A stretch of 64,000 nucleotides of DNA from Bacteroidetes bacterium GWF2_33_16 (GTDB lineage: Bacteria; Bacteroidota; Bacteroidia; Bacteroidales; UBA12077), in the NCBI GenBank assembly GCA_001768565.1, contig MEOE01000013.1, forward strand, positions 310,001 to 374,000, read 5' to 3'. The translations under genes and the position numbers were made by a program. Shown here piece after piece: positions 45,421-54,781 of the stretch; within the stretch, counting starts at the first letter, position 1; each line of letters starts with the position of its first letter. Below the pieces are notes generated by a model. It saw only the letters and a list, made by a program, of their open reading frames with translations. It did no database searches and had not been told where the DNA came from.

Positions 45421-45747
45421 AATGGTTTATTTTCTTAAACAATTTCTTTTTATCGATATGGATATTTATTTCCATTATCATTGAAATAGAGAAGTAAAGA
45501 TATAATAACGACGCTTTCTTAAATTTTAATACCCTAATAAAGGTAAATTTACAACAATTGAATAAAAACTTCAATTTTAGTCATCTCTAATTTTAAAATA
45601 CTACTCATTTTGATATGTTCATCAAGCATCTTTCTAAACAAAAAGATAAATAACATATTTTTGAATTGCCTGCCATTTTAAAATTAAGTTTAAATCGAGT
45701 TAAATATTCCCTATCTTATATTAATTTTGATGGAATAAGATTTGAGT
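45421..45747. other. divergent intergenic region between amrA and the permease gene
   Basis: About 327 bp of very AT-rich DNA. No gene or RNA is seen. A possible -7 element TAATTTTG (45722-45729) lies 18 nt ahead of the permease ATG; no matching upstream TTTG box was found. Promoters for both genes must be here. Confidence 0.5.
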
Positions 45748-46992
45748 ATGATTTCTACAGGATTATTTTTCGAAAACCTTCGCATAGCATTAAGTTCGAT
45801 ACGTTCGAATTTATTACGTACTATACTTACCATTTTTATTATTGCATTTGGCATTATGGCTCTTGTCGGTATTTTAACAGCCATTGATTCAATAAAAAGC
45901 TCTATTAGCAATCAATTTGCAAGTATGGGTGCAAACTCATTTTCAATCGTTAACCGCGATAGCAGAGTAAAAATAGGTGGACGAACAAGACCTAATTTTT
46001 ATCGCAGCATTGAATATAGAGAAGCCATGGCATTTAAAGAGGACTTTACTTTTCCGGCACAGGTTTCAATATCAACATTTGCATCGCAAACATCCACGGT
46101 TAAATATAAATCTGAAAAAACAAATCCCAATATTCCTGTTATTGGATCAGACGAGAACTATTTATTTTTATCTGGTTATGAGATTGATAAGGGCAGAAAT
46201 TTCAACCCTAATGAAATATTATCAAATGCTCACGTGGTGATTATTGGCTCCGGATTAGTGAAAGAAGTATTTGCTAAAAACGAAGATCCAATTGATAAAA
46301 TTATAAGTATTGGATCGGGAAAATATAAGATTATTGGTATTTTAAAAGAGAAAGGTTCAAGTTTTGGCTCTACAGGTGATGATTTGTGTATTTTACCAAT
46401 TACCAATGTGCGTCAGTATTTTTCATCTCCCAACATGAATTTCAGAATATCGGTACTTCCACAAAATTCAACCTTGTTAAATGCAGCAGTTAATGAAGCT
46501 GAAGGTGTTTTCAGAGTAGTTCGCAAATTGCGTAGTATTGAAGAGAGTAACTTTTCAGTCGAAACAAGTGATAACCTTGCAAATTTATTAATAAAAAATA
46601 TCCGCTATGTAACTATGGCAGCAACCATTATAGGAATAATTACTTTGTTTGGTGCTGCAATTGGATTAATGAACATAATGCTTGTATCGGTAACTGAGCG
46701 AACCCGCGAAATAGGTATAAGAAAAGCCATTGGAGCCAAATCATCAATAATAAGGAGGCAATTTCTTTACGAATCAATATTAATAGGCCAACTAGGTGGT
46801 TTCTTTGGAATTATATTGGGTATACTTATAGGCAATGTTGTTTCAATGCTCACGAATGGTATTTTTATTATTCCGTGGTTTTGGATAATTAGTGGTGTTG
46901 TTTTATGTTTTATTGTAGGGTTGGTTTCAGGATTATTCCCTGCAATTAAGGCTTCCAAGCTTGATCCAATTATTTCTCTTAGATATGAATAA
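45748..46992 (+). CDS. MacB-like ABC transporter permease (FtsX domain)
   Basis: A 414-residue integral membrane protein of the MacB/LolCE permease type: an N-terminal membrane helix (about 20-45, TILTIFIIAFGIMALVGIL), a large periplasmic MacB-core domain (about 50-280), and a C-terminal FtsX domain with three helices (about 285-410). The cytoplasmic loop TERTREIGIRKAIGAKSSII near 312-331, which contacts the ATPase, is intact. I start at the ATG at 45748 (MISTGLFFENLR); a TTG two codons earlier is unlikely. No ATPase gene lies beside it, so the partner is elsewhere. Substrate unknown (lipoproteins, peptides or drugs in relatives). Confidence 0.9.
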   Translation: MISTGLFFENLRIALSSIRSNLLRTILTIFIIAFGIMALVGILTAIDSIKSSISNQFASMGANSFSIVNRDSRVKIGGRTRPNFYRSIEYREAMAFKEDFTFPAQVSISTFASQTSTVKYKSEKTNPNIPVIGSDENYLFLSGYEIDKGRNFNPNEILSNAHVVIIGSGLVKEVFAKNEDPIDKIISIGSGKYKIIGILKEKGSSFGSTGDDLCILPITNVRQYFSSPNMNFRISVLPQNSTLLNAAVNEAEGVFRVVRKLRSIEESNFSVETSDNLANLLIKNIRYVTMAATIIGIITLFGAAIGLMNIMLVSVTERTREIGIRKAIGAKSSIIRRQFLYESILIGQLGGFFGIILGILIGNVVSMLTNGIFIIPWFWIISGVVLCFIVGLVSGLFPAIKASKLDPIISLRYE

Positions 46993-47024
46993 ATTAATTC
47001 AGTTTTTTTTTATATATTCGCTAC

Positions 47025-47405
47025 ATGATGAAAGAGTTAGTTTTAGAAAAAACTGTTAAAACACCATTTGTTAATTGTGACGCTAAAACAGGCGTTATAA
47101 AAATAAATGGTCGCTCTATTCCTGAAAATCCTGAAGAGTTTTACAATCAGATTTTCAGTTGGTTAAAAGATTATTATACTCAACCACAAGCTGAGACAAA
47201 TATTCATGTTCAACTTGAGTATATAAATAGTGGCTCATCTAAATTTATTCTTGAGCTTTTTTATATTGTACAGGATTTTCATAAAGCAGGTGCCAGTTCA
47301 AAAATAAATTGGTACTACGAAGAAGATGATGAAGCTGTATTAGAACTGGGCAAACATTATCAGTCAATTTTAACCCTGCCATTTAAACTAATCGAAACAT
47401 ATTAA
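47025..47405 (+). CDS. SiaC-family (DUF1987) regulatory phosphoprotein
   Basis: A 126-residue protein of the DUF1987 / SiaC family. Recognisable parts are the start strand LEKTVKTPFVNCDAKTGVIKINGRSIPENP (split: KTPFVNCD and GRSIPENP), ETNIHVQLEYINSGSSKFILELF (split: LEYINSGSSK), and INWYYEEDDEAVLELG. In Pseudomonas SiaC is phosphorylated by SiaB and controls diguanylate cyclase SiaD; no such partner is next to this gene. It follows the permease by 32 bp, and a shared terminator follows. The start could be either of two adjacent ATGs. Confidence 0.82.
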   Translation: MMKELVLEKTVKTPFVNCDAKTGVIKINGRSIPENPEEFYNQIFSWLKDYYTQPQAETNIHVQLEYINSGSSKFILELFYIVQDFHKAGASSKINWYYEEDDEAVLELGKHYQSILTLPFKLIETY

Positions 47406-47426
47406 TTTAAAATATACTTATAAATG

Positions 47427-47459
47427 AAGAGCCCTAAAGAATATTCTTTAGGGCTCTTT
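47427..47459. terminator. bidirectional terminator between the SiaC-like gene and gapA
   Basis: AAGAGCCCTAAAGAA (47427-47441) is perfectly complementary to TTCTTTAGGGCTCTT (47444-47458). A-rich and T-rich flanks on both sides suit termination of both convergent genes. Confidence 0.85.
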
Positions 47460-47478
47460 GTTTATTTTTATCGAAAAT

Positions 47479-48510
<1,032 letters not shown>

Positions 48511-48521
48511 TTAATTACGAT

Positions 48522-48552
48522 CAAAAATAATTATAAATACCAAAATACTCAA
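48522..48552 (-). promoter_or_regulatory. promoter of gapA
   Basis: On the minus strand TTG (48552-48550), a 20-nt spacer and TATTTTTG (48529-48522) fit the Bacteroidota consensus. The leader would be about 30 nt. Confidence 0.65.
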
Positions 48553-48633
48553 GTAATAATAAAGAATAAATCTAAATAATAAAGCTACTAGATCCTAATG
48601 CATTCAGAACAAAGAGATTTGTCGATGTATGTT

Positions 48634-49446
48634 TTACAGCCAGTTAAAGATTTTGAGTTTTTTCTTACGACGCTTTAAATATTCTGGGGATATTTGTTGA
48701 GCATTAACAACTTTTCCAATACGATAGCTTATAAAAAGAGTAAAATAAAACTGCTGATTATCATCAACAGCCATAATATCCAAACTTTTTAGGTATGCTT
48801 GAATAATAATACCTGCTTCGATTGCATGAATAATATTTTCTTTTTGACTAAACTCGAAATTAAATCCAGTTTTAGCAAATAAGCCGGGAACTAATTTAAT
48901 TTCATCAAAGCCTTTAAAGAAGGAAGCACGCCCATTAATATCGTCAGATGTATGAATAGCAGGATTAAATTTTTCTTCTCGAATACCATAAACACTATCA
49001 TTTATTGGGTACAATATATCATAATAAACAGGTTTTAGAAATGCAACTGAAGGACCAACTGAATAGAAATAACGAACAGCTACAGACTTACGTTCTCTTT
49101 TGCTAAATATCTCATTTTGTTTACCATACCCAAGTCTTATATCGAAAACACTATTTAATTTCCCAAAAACAAAAGATTCAGATGATAGGAATGATGCATT
49201 TGATGAATTAATCTCTTTAGGATGCTTAATAACCGAGAAGTCGAATTCATAAATATATTTCTCAAAATAGTTAATACGGTTACCATATCTATAACCTAAA
49301 CCCCAACCATTTGAGTTCAAATTTACAGCTAAGGTTTTTTCATTGCGATAAAATATCTTTAACATATCATCAGATAAGTCCTGAGAATAAGCCAAAGAAC
49401 CAAGGAAAGAAAAAAATAAAAAAAGAATTAATCTTGTACTTTTCAT
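48634..49446 (-). CDS. predicted outer-membrane protein of unknown function
   Basis: A 270-residue protein with a signal peptide (about 1-21, LAYSQ) and many short amphipathic strands (FVFGKLNSVFDIRLGYGKQ, KLVPGLFAKTGFNFEFS, QFYFTLFISYRIGKVVNA), consistent with a 10- to 12-strand barrel. The C-terminus after the last strand is strongly basic (LKRRKKKLKIF), unlike most barrels, and may lie in the periplasm. I do not recognise a named family; it looks like a conserved Bacteroidota protein. A 40-residue lipoprotein gene lies 98 bp upstream on the same strand. Confidence 0.6.
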   Translation of the reverse strand: MKSTRLILFLFFSFLGSLAYSQDLSDDMLKIFYRNEKTLAVNLNSNGWGLGYRYGNRINYFEKYIYEFDFSVIKHPKEINSSNASFLSSESFVFGKLNSVFDIRLGYGKQNEIFSKRERKSVAVRYFYSVGPSVAFLKPVYYDILYPINDSVYGIREEKFNPAIHTSDDINGRASFFKGFDEIKLVPGLFAKTGFNFEFSQKENIIHAIEAGIIIQAYLKSLDIMAVDDNQQFYFTLFISYRIGKVVNAQQISPEYLKRRKKKLKIFNWL

Positions 49447-49544
49447 AAAAATAAAAAATCCGTCTCAAATGTAAATATAATTAATTTGAGACAGATACTA
49501 ATTTCGTACTCAGTATACTAATTCTTTAAAAGATCGGCTATATG

Positions 49545-49667
49545 CTATGCTTTAACAGCTTGCTCAGTCTTAACCTGGCTATAGGCTGGACAATCTTTAC
49601 TTTTGCATGAACTCATTACTGATATAACAAATAACGCTACAACTAAAGCAATAACTATTTTTTTCAT
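49545..49667 (-). CDS. small predicted lipoprotein (40 residues)
   Basis: ATG at 49667 to TAG at 49545. The sequence has a lysine start (MKKIV), a hydrophobic helix (about 4-18) and a clear lipobox VMSSC (Cys21), giving a mature lipoprotein of 20 residues (CKSKDCPAYS then QVKTEQAVKA). A second cysteine at position 26 sits in DCPAY. Small lipoproteins of this shape recur in Bacteroidota, and codon use is like its neighbours. It lies upstream of the barrel protein gene on the same strand. Function unknown. Confidence 0.75.
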   Translation of the reverse strand: MKKIVIALVVALFVISVMSSCKSKDCPAYSQVKTEQAVKA

Positions 49668-50005
49668 AAATTGTAAATTAAGATGATTATTTTAGATTTT
49701 TATTCCCTTCAATACTATTATTATTTCAAAGCTAATAAAAATAAACAAATTTGTGAAATTAAAATCATACACTTATAAACAACACAAACCTGATTTTTAT
49801 TACATCAAGCTTCTGGTATTCTTTACTTTATTTCCTGCTTTTTGTTTCTATTTTTTGACCAACTCAACAATATCATTGACTAATATTATAATAATGCTGT
49901 CGATTTAAAAACAGGATTAAAATTAAACAATTGAAATTCAAAAATCAATGTTTGCTAAAATATTTTTTCTTAAAACAAACTGCATAAATGTTTGTTCAAG
50001 AAAAA
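49668..50005. other. gene-free AT-rich region
   Basis: About 340 bp between the small lipoprotein and the BNR-repeat protein terminator. No frame, RNA or repeat is recognised. TAGCTTTG on the minus strand, about 60 nt upstream of the lipoprotein ATG, could be its -7 element, without a clear upstream box. Confidence 0.45.
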
Positions 50006-50028
50006 CGCCTTTGGAAATTCCAAAGGCG
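50006..50028. terminator. terminator of the BNR-repeat protein gene
   Basis: A 9-bp stem CGCCTTTGG/CCAAAGGCG with a 5-nt loop. On the minus strand it is followed by TTTTTC. T-rich flanks on both strands mean it could act in both directions. Confidence 0.82.
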
Positions 50029-50045
50029 CTCTTTTTTAATTTTAT

Positions 50046-53000
50046 TTATTTTAGAACCGGAATCCTTCCTGGTGTCCATGGAGCCTTTGCTTGCTCAAGC
50101 TTTGTCTCTAGATTTTTTATATCTTTTGTTGCAATTTCTTCCAGTTTTTTAAGTAATGGAGGAAATTCTTCATTAATTATTTCAAGAGACTTTTTACTTG
50201 TACTTGTTATCGCTGATGTTGAGTTAATTTGAGCTTCAATCATATAATACAACCGTTGTGTTAAAGGTACAACTTGTGGAGGAATCTCCTCATCACTTGC
50301 TTTTGATTGTAACCCTTCGAAAATAAAACGAATATTTTCCAGCTCTTTTTCTACCTTTTCAGCTTCACTCATTAGACTGTTATTTGCTTCAGGAGTGCTT
50401 AAAATAGCCTGTTTAATAATACTCACTCTTTCTAAAAGTTCTTTATTAAGATTAACGGTTCCTGACATTACTCTTGTTATCTCAGCCACTTTACGTTGAA
50501 AATCAACCATTTCTTTTCTGTCGGGTGCTGGTAAAGTAGTATTATTTAACGATACCGTTTTAAATTCTTGTGCTGCTACTAGCTCTTTAATTTCGCCTTT
50601 AGCAACCAAACTTAAAGAAACCTTGTAATTACCAGGCATAACCATCCATGATCCCTTATCCTCTTTTAATGGATCAAACTTTTTATCTCTAAATCGCAAT
50701 GGGAAAGTATTAGCATAATTCAAATCCCATGTTAAGCGGTTTATTCCTTTTGAAGGCGATTTGGTAATTTTTCGTATTACATTGCCTTGCTCATCAAAGA
50801 TTGTAAAAATAAGATATGGAGATAATTCTTTTGCCTCTTCTTCTAATTCTTTCCAGCTTGGTTGTGGAATTGGTTTACCTTCTTTAAAAAGTTCTTTCTC
50901 TTTTTCCTGTCTTATTTCTTTTTGAGTTTTAGGAACATCTTTTAAGTAGTAAGTAAATGTAGCTCCGTATGGCGGATTTTCAGCAAGATATTCCGTTGAA
51001 CCCTGACCATATTTATTACTCGACTGAATATACATTAAAGCATCTTTTATCGGGAAAACATATGCCTCTTTATCAGCAAATGCAGGTTTTACTTCACGTA
51101 ATGGAGAGTAATTATCGAGAATATAGAAACCACGTCCGAATGTAGCTGCAACCAAATCACTTTCTCTTGTTTGTATTGCAAGGTCCTTAACAGCTATTGC
51201 GGGGATTCCTGATTTTAGTTGAATCCATTCTTCACCACCATTGTATGAGAAATAAACTCCAAACTCAGTTCCGGCAAAAAGCAAATCTTTATCAATAAAA
51301 TCTTGCTCAATAGTATGAATTGTTCCGTTATCATCAAATCCTTTAGTTATTGCTTTCCAGGTTTTACCTTTATCAGAACTTTTTAGCAAATACGGTTTAA
51401 AATCATCTCGTAAAATATTGTCAAATGAAACATACACAACATTTTCATCGAAACGAGATGCATATACATCGCTTATATATGTATTTGCAGGTACTCCAGG
51501 AAATGAGGTAACTTTTCTCCAGTTTTTACCACCATCTTCAGTTACCGAAAGCACACCATCATCTGTTCCAGTATAAATTAGGCCTTCTTTAACAGGCGAT
51601 TCATCTAAGGAAATAATAATACCAAATAATGATGTAGAAACATCTTTAACAACAGCATCAGTACTCCAGTATTTACCCATAACTGGCCATGTATTCCTAT
51701 CGATATTAGCAGTTAAATCACCACTTATAACCTCCCATGTGTCGCCTCTGTTTTCGCTTTTAAACAACACATTAGCTGACATATAAATCCTTGTGTTTTT
51801 ATGAGGACTAATAATAAAAGGTGTATTCCAGTTCCATCTATAGGTTAACTCTCCTTTTCCTGGCATTGGCTTAATATATACTGTTTCGTTGCTTTTTTTA
51901 TCAAAGCGGTATATATTTCCGTATTGATACTCAGAGTATACAATATTAGGATCAAGTGGATCTATACGAGTCCAGAATCCATCACCACCAATAGTAACAA
52001 CCCATTCTCCTTTTGTAACACCATCTGCACTTAGATTTTGTGATGGACCACCAAAACTATTGTTATCTTGAGTTCCACCAAAAACATTATAAAATGGAAG
52101 ATCATTATCTACTGCAACTCTATAAAACTGAATAACTGGCAAATTCTGAACGTGCATGTAATGATTTCCATTGTCATATGTAATGTATACACCACCATCG
52201 CCACCAATCATAAAATGATCGGTATTGTTTGGATTAATCCACAATGCATGATCATCAACATGTCGTTTATTTAGTCCAACACGATTCCATGTTTTTCCGC
52301 CATCATTGGTAACTTGTGTTACTGTTTCAACAGAAAATACCTTATCAACGTTTATCGGATCACAATAAATCTCATTATAATACTGACCACTAGATGAATA
52401 ATCACTCATTTTCTTCCATGATTCGCCCCTATCGGTTGATTTGAAAAAGCCACCTGCCTCATTAGCTGCTTCTATAATAGCATAAATAACATCAGGATTA
52501 ACTGGTGAAATTGCTATACCAATACCGCCCATATCTTCTTTTGGTAAACCTGATTCTAGTTTCTTCCATGTTTTTCCTGCATCTGTTGATTTATGAATCG
52601 CAGATTCTGGGCCACCACCAATTTTGGTGTGAACATGTCGTCTGCGCTGTTCCGATGTGGCATATAATACATCGGGATTTCTTGGATCAAGTATTACATT
52701 GTTAATACCTGTATGTTCGCTTATATTTAGAACTTTTGTCCAATTAGTTCCTCCATCATTGGTTTTATAAAGGCCTCTTTCGCCACCAGAACCCCATGCA
52801 GAACCTTCGGCAGCAACATAAACAACATCTGAGTTACGTGGATCAATAGCAATCATACCAATTTGGCGTGATTCTTTTAATCCCATATTTTTCCAGGATT
52901 TACCACCATCAACTGATTTATAAATTCCATTGCCATATCCCAGTGCTCGCTGATGATTATTTTCACCAGTACCAATCCAAACTACATTCGAATTGTCTGG

Positions 53001-53360
53001 ATCCATTGCCATACAACCAATAGAATAAGTACCGTAATTATCAAATATTGGTTCGAATGTTATTCCATTATTTACTGTTTTCCATACATGTCCTGAAGCA
53101 ACTGCAACATAATACTCATATGGATTTTTTGGATTTACAGCAAAATCAGCAATACGTCCAGAACTAAATGCCGGACCAATATTTCTGAATTTTAAGCCAC
53201 CCAAAATATCCGATTTAATTGCTGGTTCTTCTTTTTTGACATCTTTCTTTGTGTCACCTTTTTGAGCCATTAAGCTGCCCGATGATAGCAGAAATGCCAT
53301 CAGTAAAAAAAGAGCAAGGAATGAAAATCTTTCAACCCTAATAATTTTTTTTATTTCCAT
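50046..53360 (-). CDS. secreted BNR/sortilin-like beta-propeller protein
   Basis: A 1104-residue exported protein. The signal peptide runs to about residue 33 (LSSGSLMAQ). Residues about 50-740 carry many BNR/Asp-box-type repeats (YKSVDGGKSWKNMG, YKTNDGGTNWTKV, HKSTDAGKTWKKL, FKSTDRGESWKKM and more), forming one or two sortilin-type beta-propellers. A helical, charged tail of about 300 residues follows, including a strand-rich block (IRKITKSPSKGINRLTWDLNYA in part). Relatives are annotated as glycosyl hydrolases or sortilin-like proteins without firm activity. There is no T9SS sorting domain at the C-terminus (ends RIPVLK). It is monocistronic. Confidence 0.82.
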   Translation of the reverse strand: MEIKKIIRVERFSFLALFLLMAFLLSSGSLMAQKGDTKKDVKKEEPAIKSDILGGLKFRNIGPAFSSGRIADFAVNPKNPYEYYVAVASGHVWKTVNNGITFEPIFDNYGTYSIGCMAMDPDNSNVVWIGTGENNHQRALGYGNGIYKSVDGGKSWKNMGLKESRQIGMIAIDPRNSDVVYVAAEGSAWGSGGERGLYKTNDGGTNWTKVLNISEHTGINNVILDPRNPDVLYATSEQRRRHVHTKIGGGPESAIHKSTDAGKTWKKLESGLPKEDMGGIGIAISPVNPDVIYAIIEAANEAGGFFKSTDRGESWKKMSDYSSSGQYYNEIYCDPINVDKVFSVETVTQVTNDGGKTWNRVGLNKRHVDDHALWINPNNTDHFMIGGDGGVYITYDNGNHYMHVQNLPVIQFYRVAVDNDLPFYNVFGGTQDNNSFGGPSQNLSADGVTKGEWVVTIGGDGFWTRIDPLDPNIVYSEYQYGNIYRFDKKSNETVYIKPMPGKGELTYRWNWNTPFIISPHKNTRIYMSANVLFKSENRGDTWEVISGDLTANIDRNTWPVMGKYWSTDAVVKDVSTSLFGIIISLDESPVKEGLIYTGTDDGVLSVTEDGGKNWRKVTSFPGVPANTYISDVYASRFDENVVYVSFDNILRDDFKPYLLKSSDKGKTWKAITKGFDDNGTIHTIEQDFIDKDLLFAGTEFGVYFSYNGGEEWIQLKSGIPAIAVKDLAIQTRESDLVAATFGRGFYILDNYSPLREVKPAFADKEAYVFPIKDALMYIQSSNKYGQGSTEYLAENPPYGATFTYYLKDVPKTQKEIRQEKEKELFKEGKPIPQPSWKELEEEAKELSPYLIFTIFDEQGNVIRKITKSPSKGINRLTWDLNYANTFPLRFRDKKFDPLKEDKGSWMVMPGNYKVSLSLVAKGEIKELVAAQEFKTVSLNNTTLPAPDRKEMVDFQRKVAEITRVMSGTVNLNKELLERVSIIKQAILSTPEANNSLMSEAEKVEKELENIRFIFEGLQSKASDEEIPPQVVPLTQRLYYMIEAQINSTSAITSTSKKSLEIINEEFPPLLKKLEEIATKDIKNLETKLEQAKAPWTPGRIPVLK

Positions 53361-53493
53361 TTTTTTTGATTTTGGTTAATTTTTATGGTTTTATCAATAA
53401 TTAAATAACATTTATGCCTAAAAAATCAGACTTCAAGTTATTAATTTAAGACCAGAATTTCCAATAATAGTTTAAATAACTATTATATATAAA

Positions 53494-53522
53494 TAATCCT
53501 TTAGTGAAGAACTAAAGGATTA
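53494..53522 (-). terminator. probable terminator of the ruvX-def pair
   Basis: A perfect 12-bp stem (TAATCCTTTAGT/ACTAAAGGATTA, loop GAAGA) lies 25 nt past the def stop. The following sequence on the minus strand is AT-rich (ATTATTTATAT) but lacks a clean T run. Confidence 0.55.
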
Positions 53523-53546
53523 CTAAGCAATACTATTAATAAAAAT

Positions 53547-54101
53547 TTATTTGGGTAATCTGAATTTATAATCAACGGAGAATTTGCCCTTAGAAATGGC
53601 AGAAAGTTTTCCTTTCAATAACCGTTTTTTTAAAGGTGCTACCTTATCTGTAAACAAAACCCCTTCGATATGATCATACTCATGCTGTATAACCCTTGCG
53701 GCCATTCCACCGTACCACTCATCATAATGGTTAAAATGCTCATCATAATATTCAATCCGGATTTTTGCTGGCCGAGAAACCTCTTCACGAAGATTAGGAA
53801 TGCTTAAACAGCCCTCATTTTGAGAAGCATTTTCTATTGATGATTCAATTATTTTTGCATTTATAAAAACTCTCTTAAAATCCTTAAGTTCTGGTTCATC
53901 TTCCTCGAGAGGAGCTCCATCGATCACGAATAACCGTATCGATTTTCCTACCTGAGGGGCAGCTAATCCCAAACCGTCTGATTGATACATAGTTTCCCAC
54001 ATATCATCAACAAACTCTTTCAAACCGGGATAATTTTTATCTATTTTCTCTGCCACCTTTCTTAGTATTGGCGTACCATAAATCATAATCGGATAAATCA
54101 T
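53547..54101 (-). CDS. def: peptide deformylase
   Basis: Removes the formyl group from the N-terminal methionine of new proteins. 184 residues. The three catalytic motifs are intact: GLAAPQVG (45-52), EGCLS (96-100, metal-binding Cys98) and HEYDH (140-144, two His ligands). An insertion of acidic residues (APLEEDEPELKD, 63-74) is typical of the Bacteroidota type. Its ATG begins one base after the ruvX stop, so the two are cotranscribed. Confidence 0.96.
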   Translation of the reverse strand: MIYPIMIYGTPILRKVAEKIDKNYPGLKEFVDDMWETMYQSDGLGLAAPQVGKSIRLFVIDGAPLEEDEPELKDFKRVFINAKIIESSIENASQNEGCLSIPNLREEVSRPAKIRIEYYDEHFNHYDEWYGGMAARVIQHEYDHIEGVLFTDKVAPLKKRLLKGKLSAISKGKFSVDYKFRLPK

Positions 54102-54102
54102 C

Positions 54103-54522
54103 TTAATACTTATTTTTTCTTTCTAAATATGATTGTAAAATAATCGTGGCACTTATTCTGTCAACAAGTGCTTTATTTTGTCTGTCTTTTTTTTTCAATC
54201 CTGCATCAATCATTGTTTGATGTGCCATCTTTGATGTAAACCTTTCATCTACAAGCTCAATGACAATTTCAGGATAGGTTTTTTCAAGTTTTTTAACAAA
54301 TGGATTTATGAAAATAACAGCTTGAGACGGCTGATTGTTCATTTGCATTGGGTAACCAACAATAATTTTCTCAACTTTCTCTTTTGACAGATATGCTGAC
54401 AAGTAATTCCAAATATCTTTAACATGCACTGTATCTAATCCATTTGCAATTATTTGCAAGGGATCAGTAACTGCTATTCCAACACGTTTCTGCCCATAAT
54501 CTATTGCTAAAACCCTGCTCAA
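54103..54522 (-). CDS. ruvX: Holliday junction resolvase-like protein RuvX (YqgF)
   Basis: A 139-residue RNase H-fold nuclease domain. It begins RVLAIDYGQKRVGIAVTDP (3-21) with the catalytic Asp7; IIVGYPMQMNNQPSQA and the late VDERFTSKMA (second acidic residues) follow. RuvX/YqgF proteins act in 16S rRNA 5' processing and may cut Holliday junctions. It lies one base upstream of def, a common pairing in Bacteroidota. Confidence 0.93.
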   Translation of the reverse strand: MSRVLAIDYGQKRVGIAVTDPLQIIANGLDTVHVKDIWNYLSAYLSKEKVEKIIVGYPMQMNNQPSQAVIFINPFVKKLEKTYPEIVIELVDERFTSKMAHQTMIDAGLKKKDRQNKALVDRISATIILQSYLERKNKY

Positions 54523-54738
54523 AACTCTCCTTTATTAATTTAGTCTGTAAAATTACAACTTTTGCTCTATTTTGCATAACGAAAACAATTATTAGCACTA
54601 TCTATTAAACATTTATTGGCTTTTATGGTCATAGTTTTATAACTTTCGTAATCTGAAAAAATAATTATAGGGTAAATAATAATTTTAAAACATAATTCTG
54701 ATAAGCTATACAACATAATTGATTTGTATAATTTTATC

Positions 54739-54746
54739 TATTTTTG
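54739..54746 (+). promoter_or_regulatory. possible -7 element of the carboxyltransferase gene
   Basis: TATTTTTG fits TAnnTTTG and lies 36 nt ahead of the ATG at 54782. A TTG lies 17 nt upstream, shorter than the usual spacer, so the assignment is tentative. Confidence 0.4.
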
Positions 54747-54781
54747 GTTCGTCTTAAATTCTAAAAAAAGATTTTACAACT

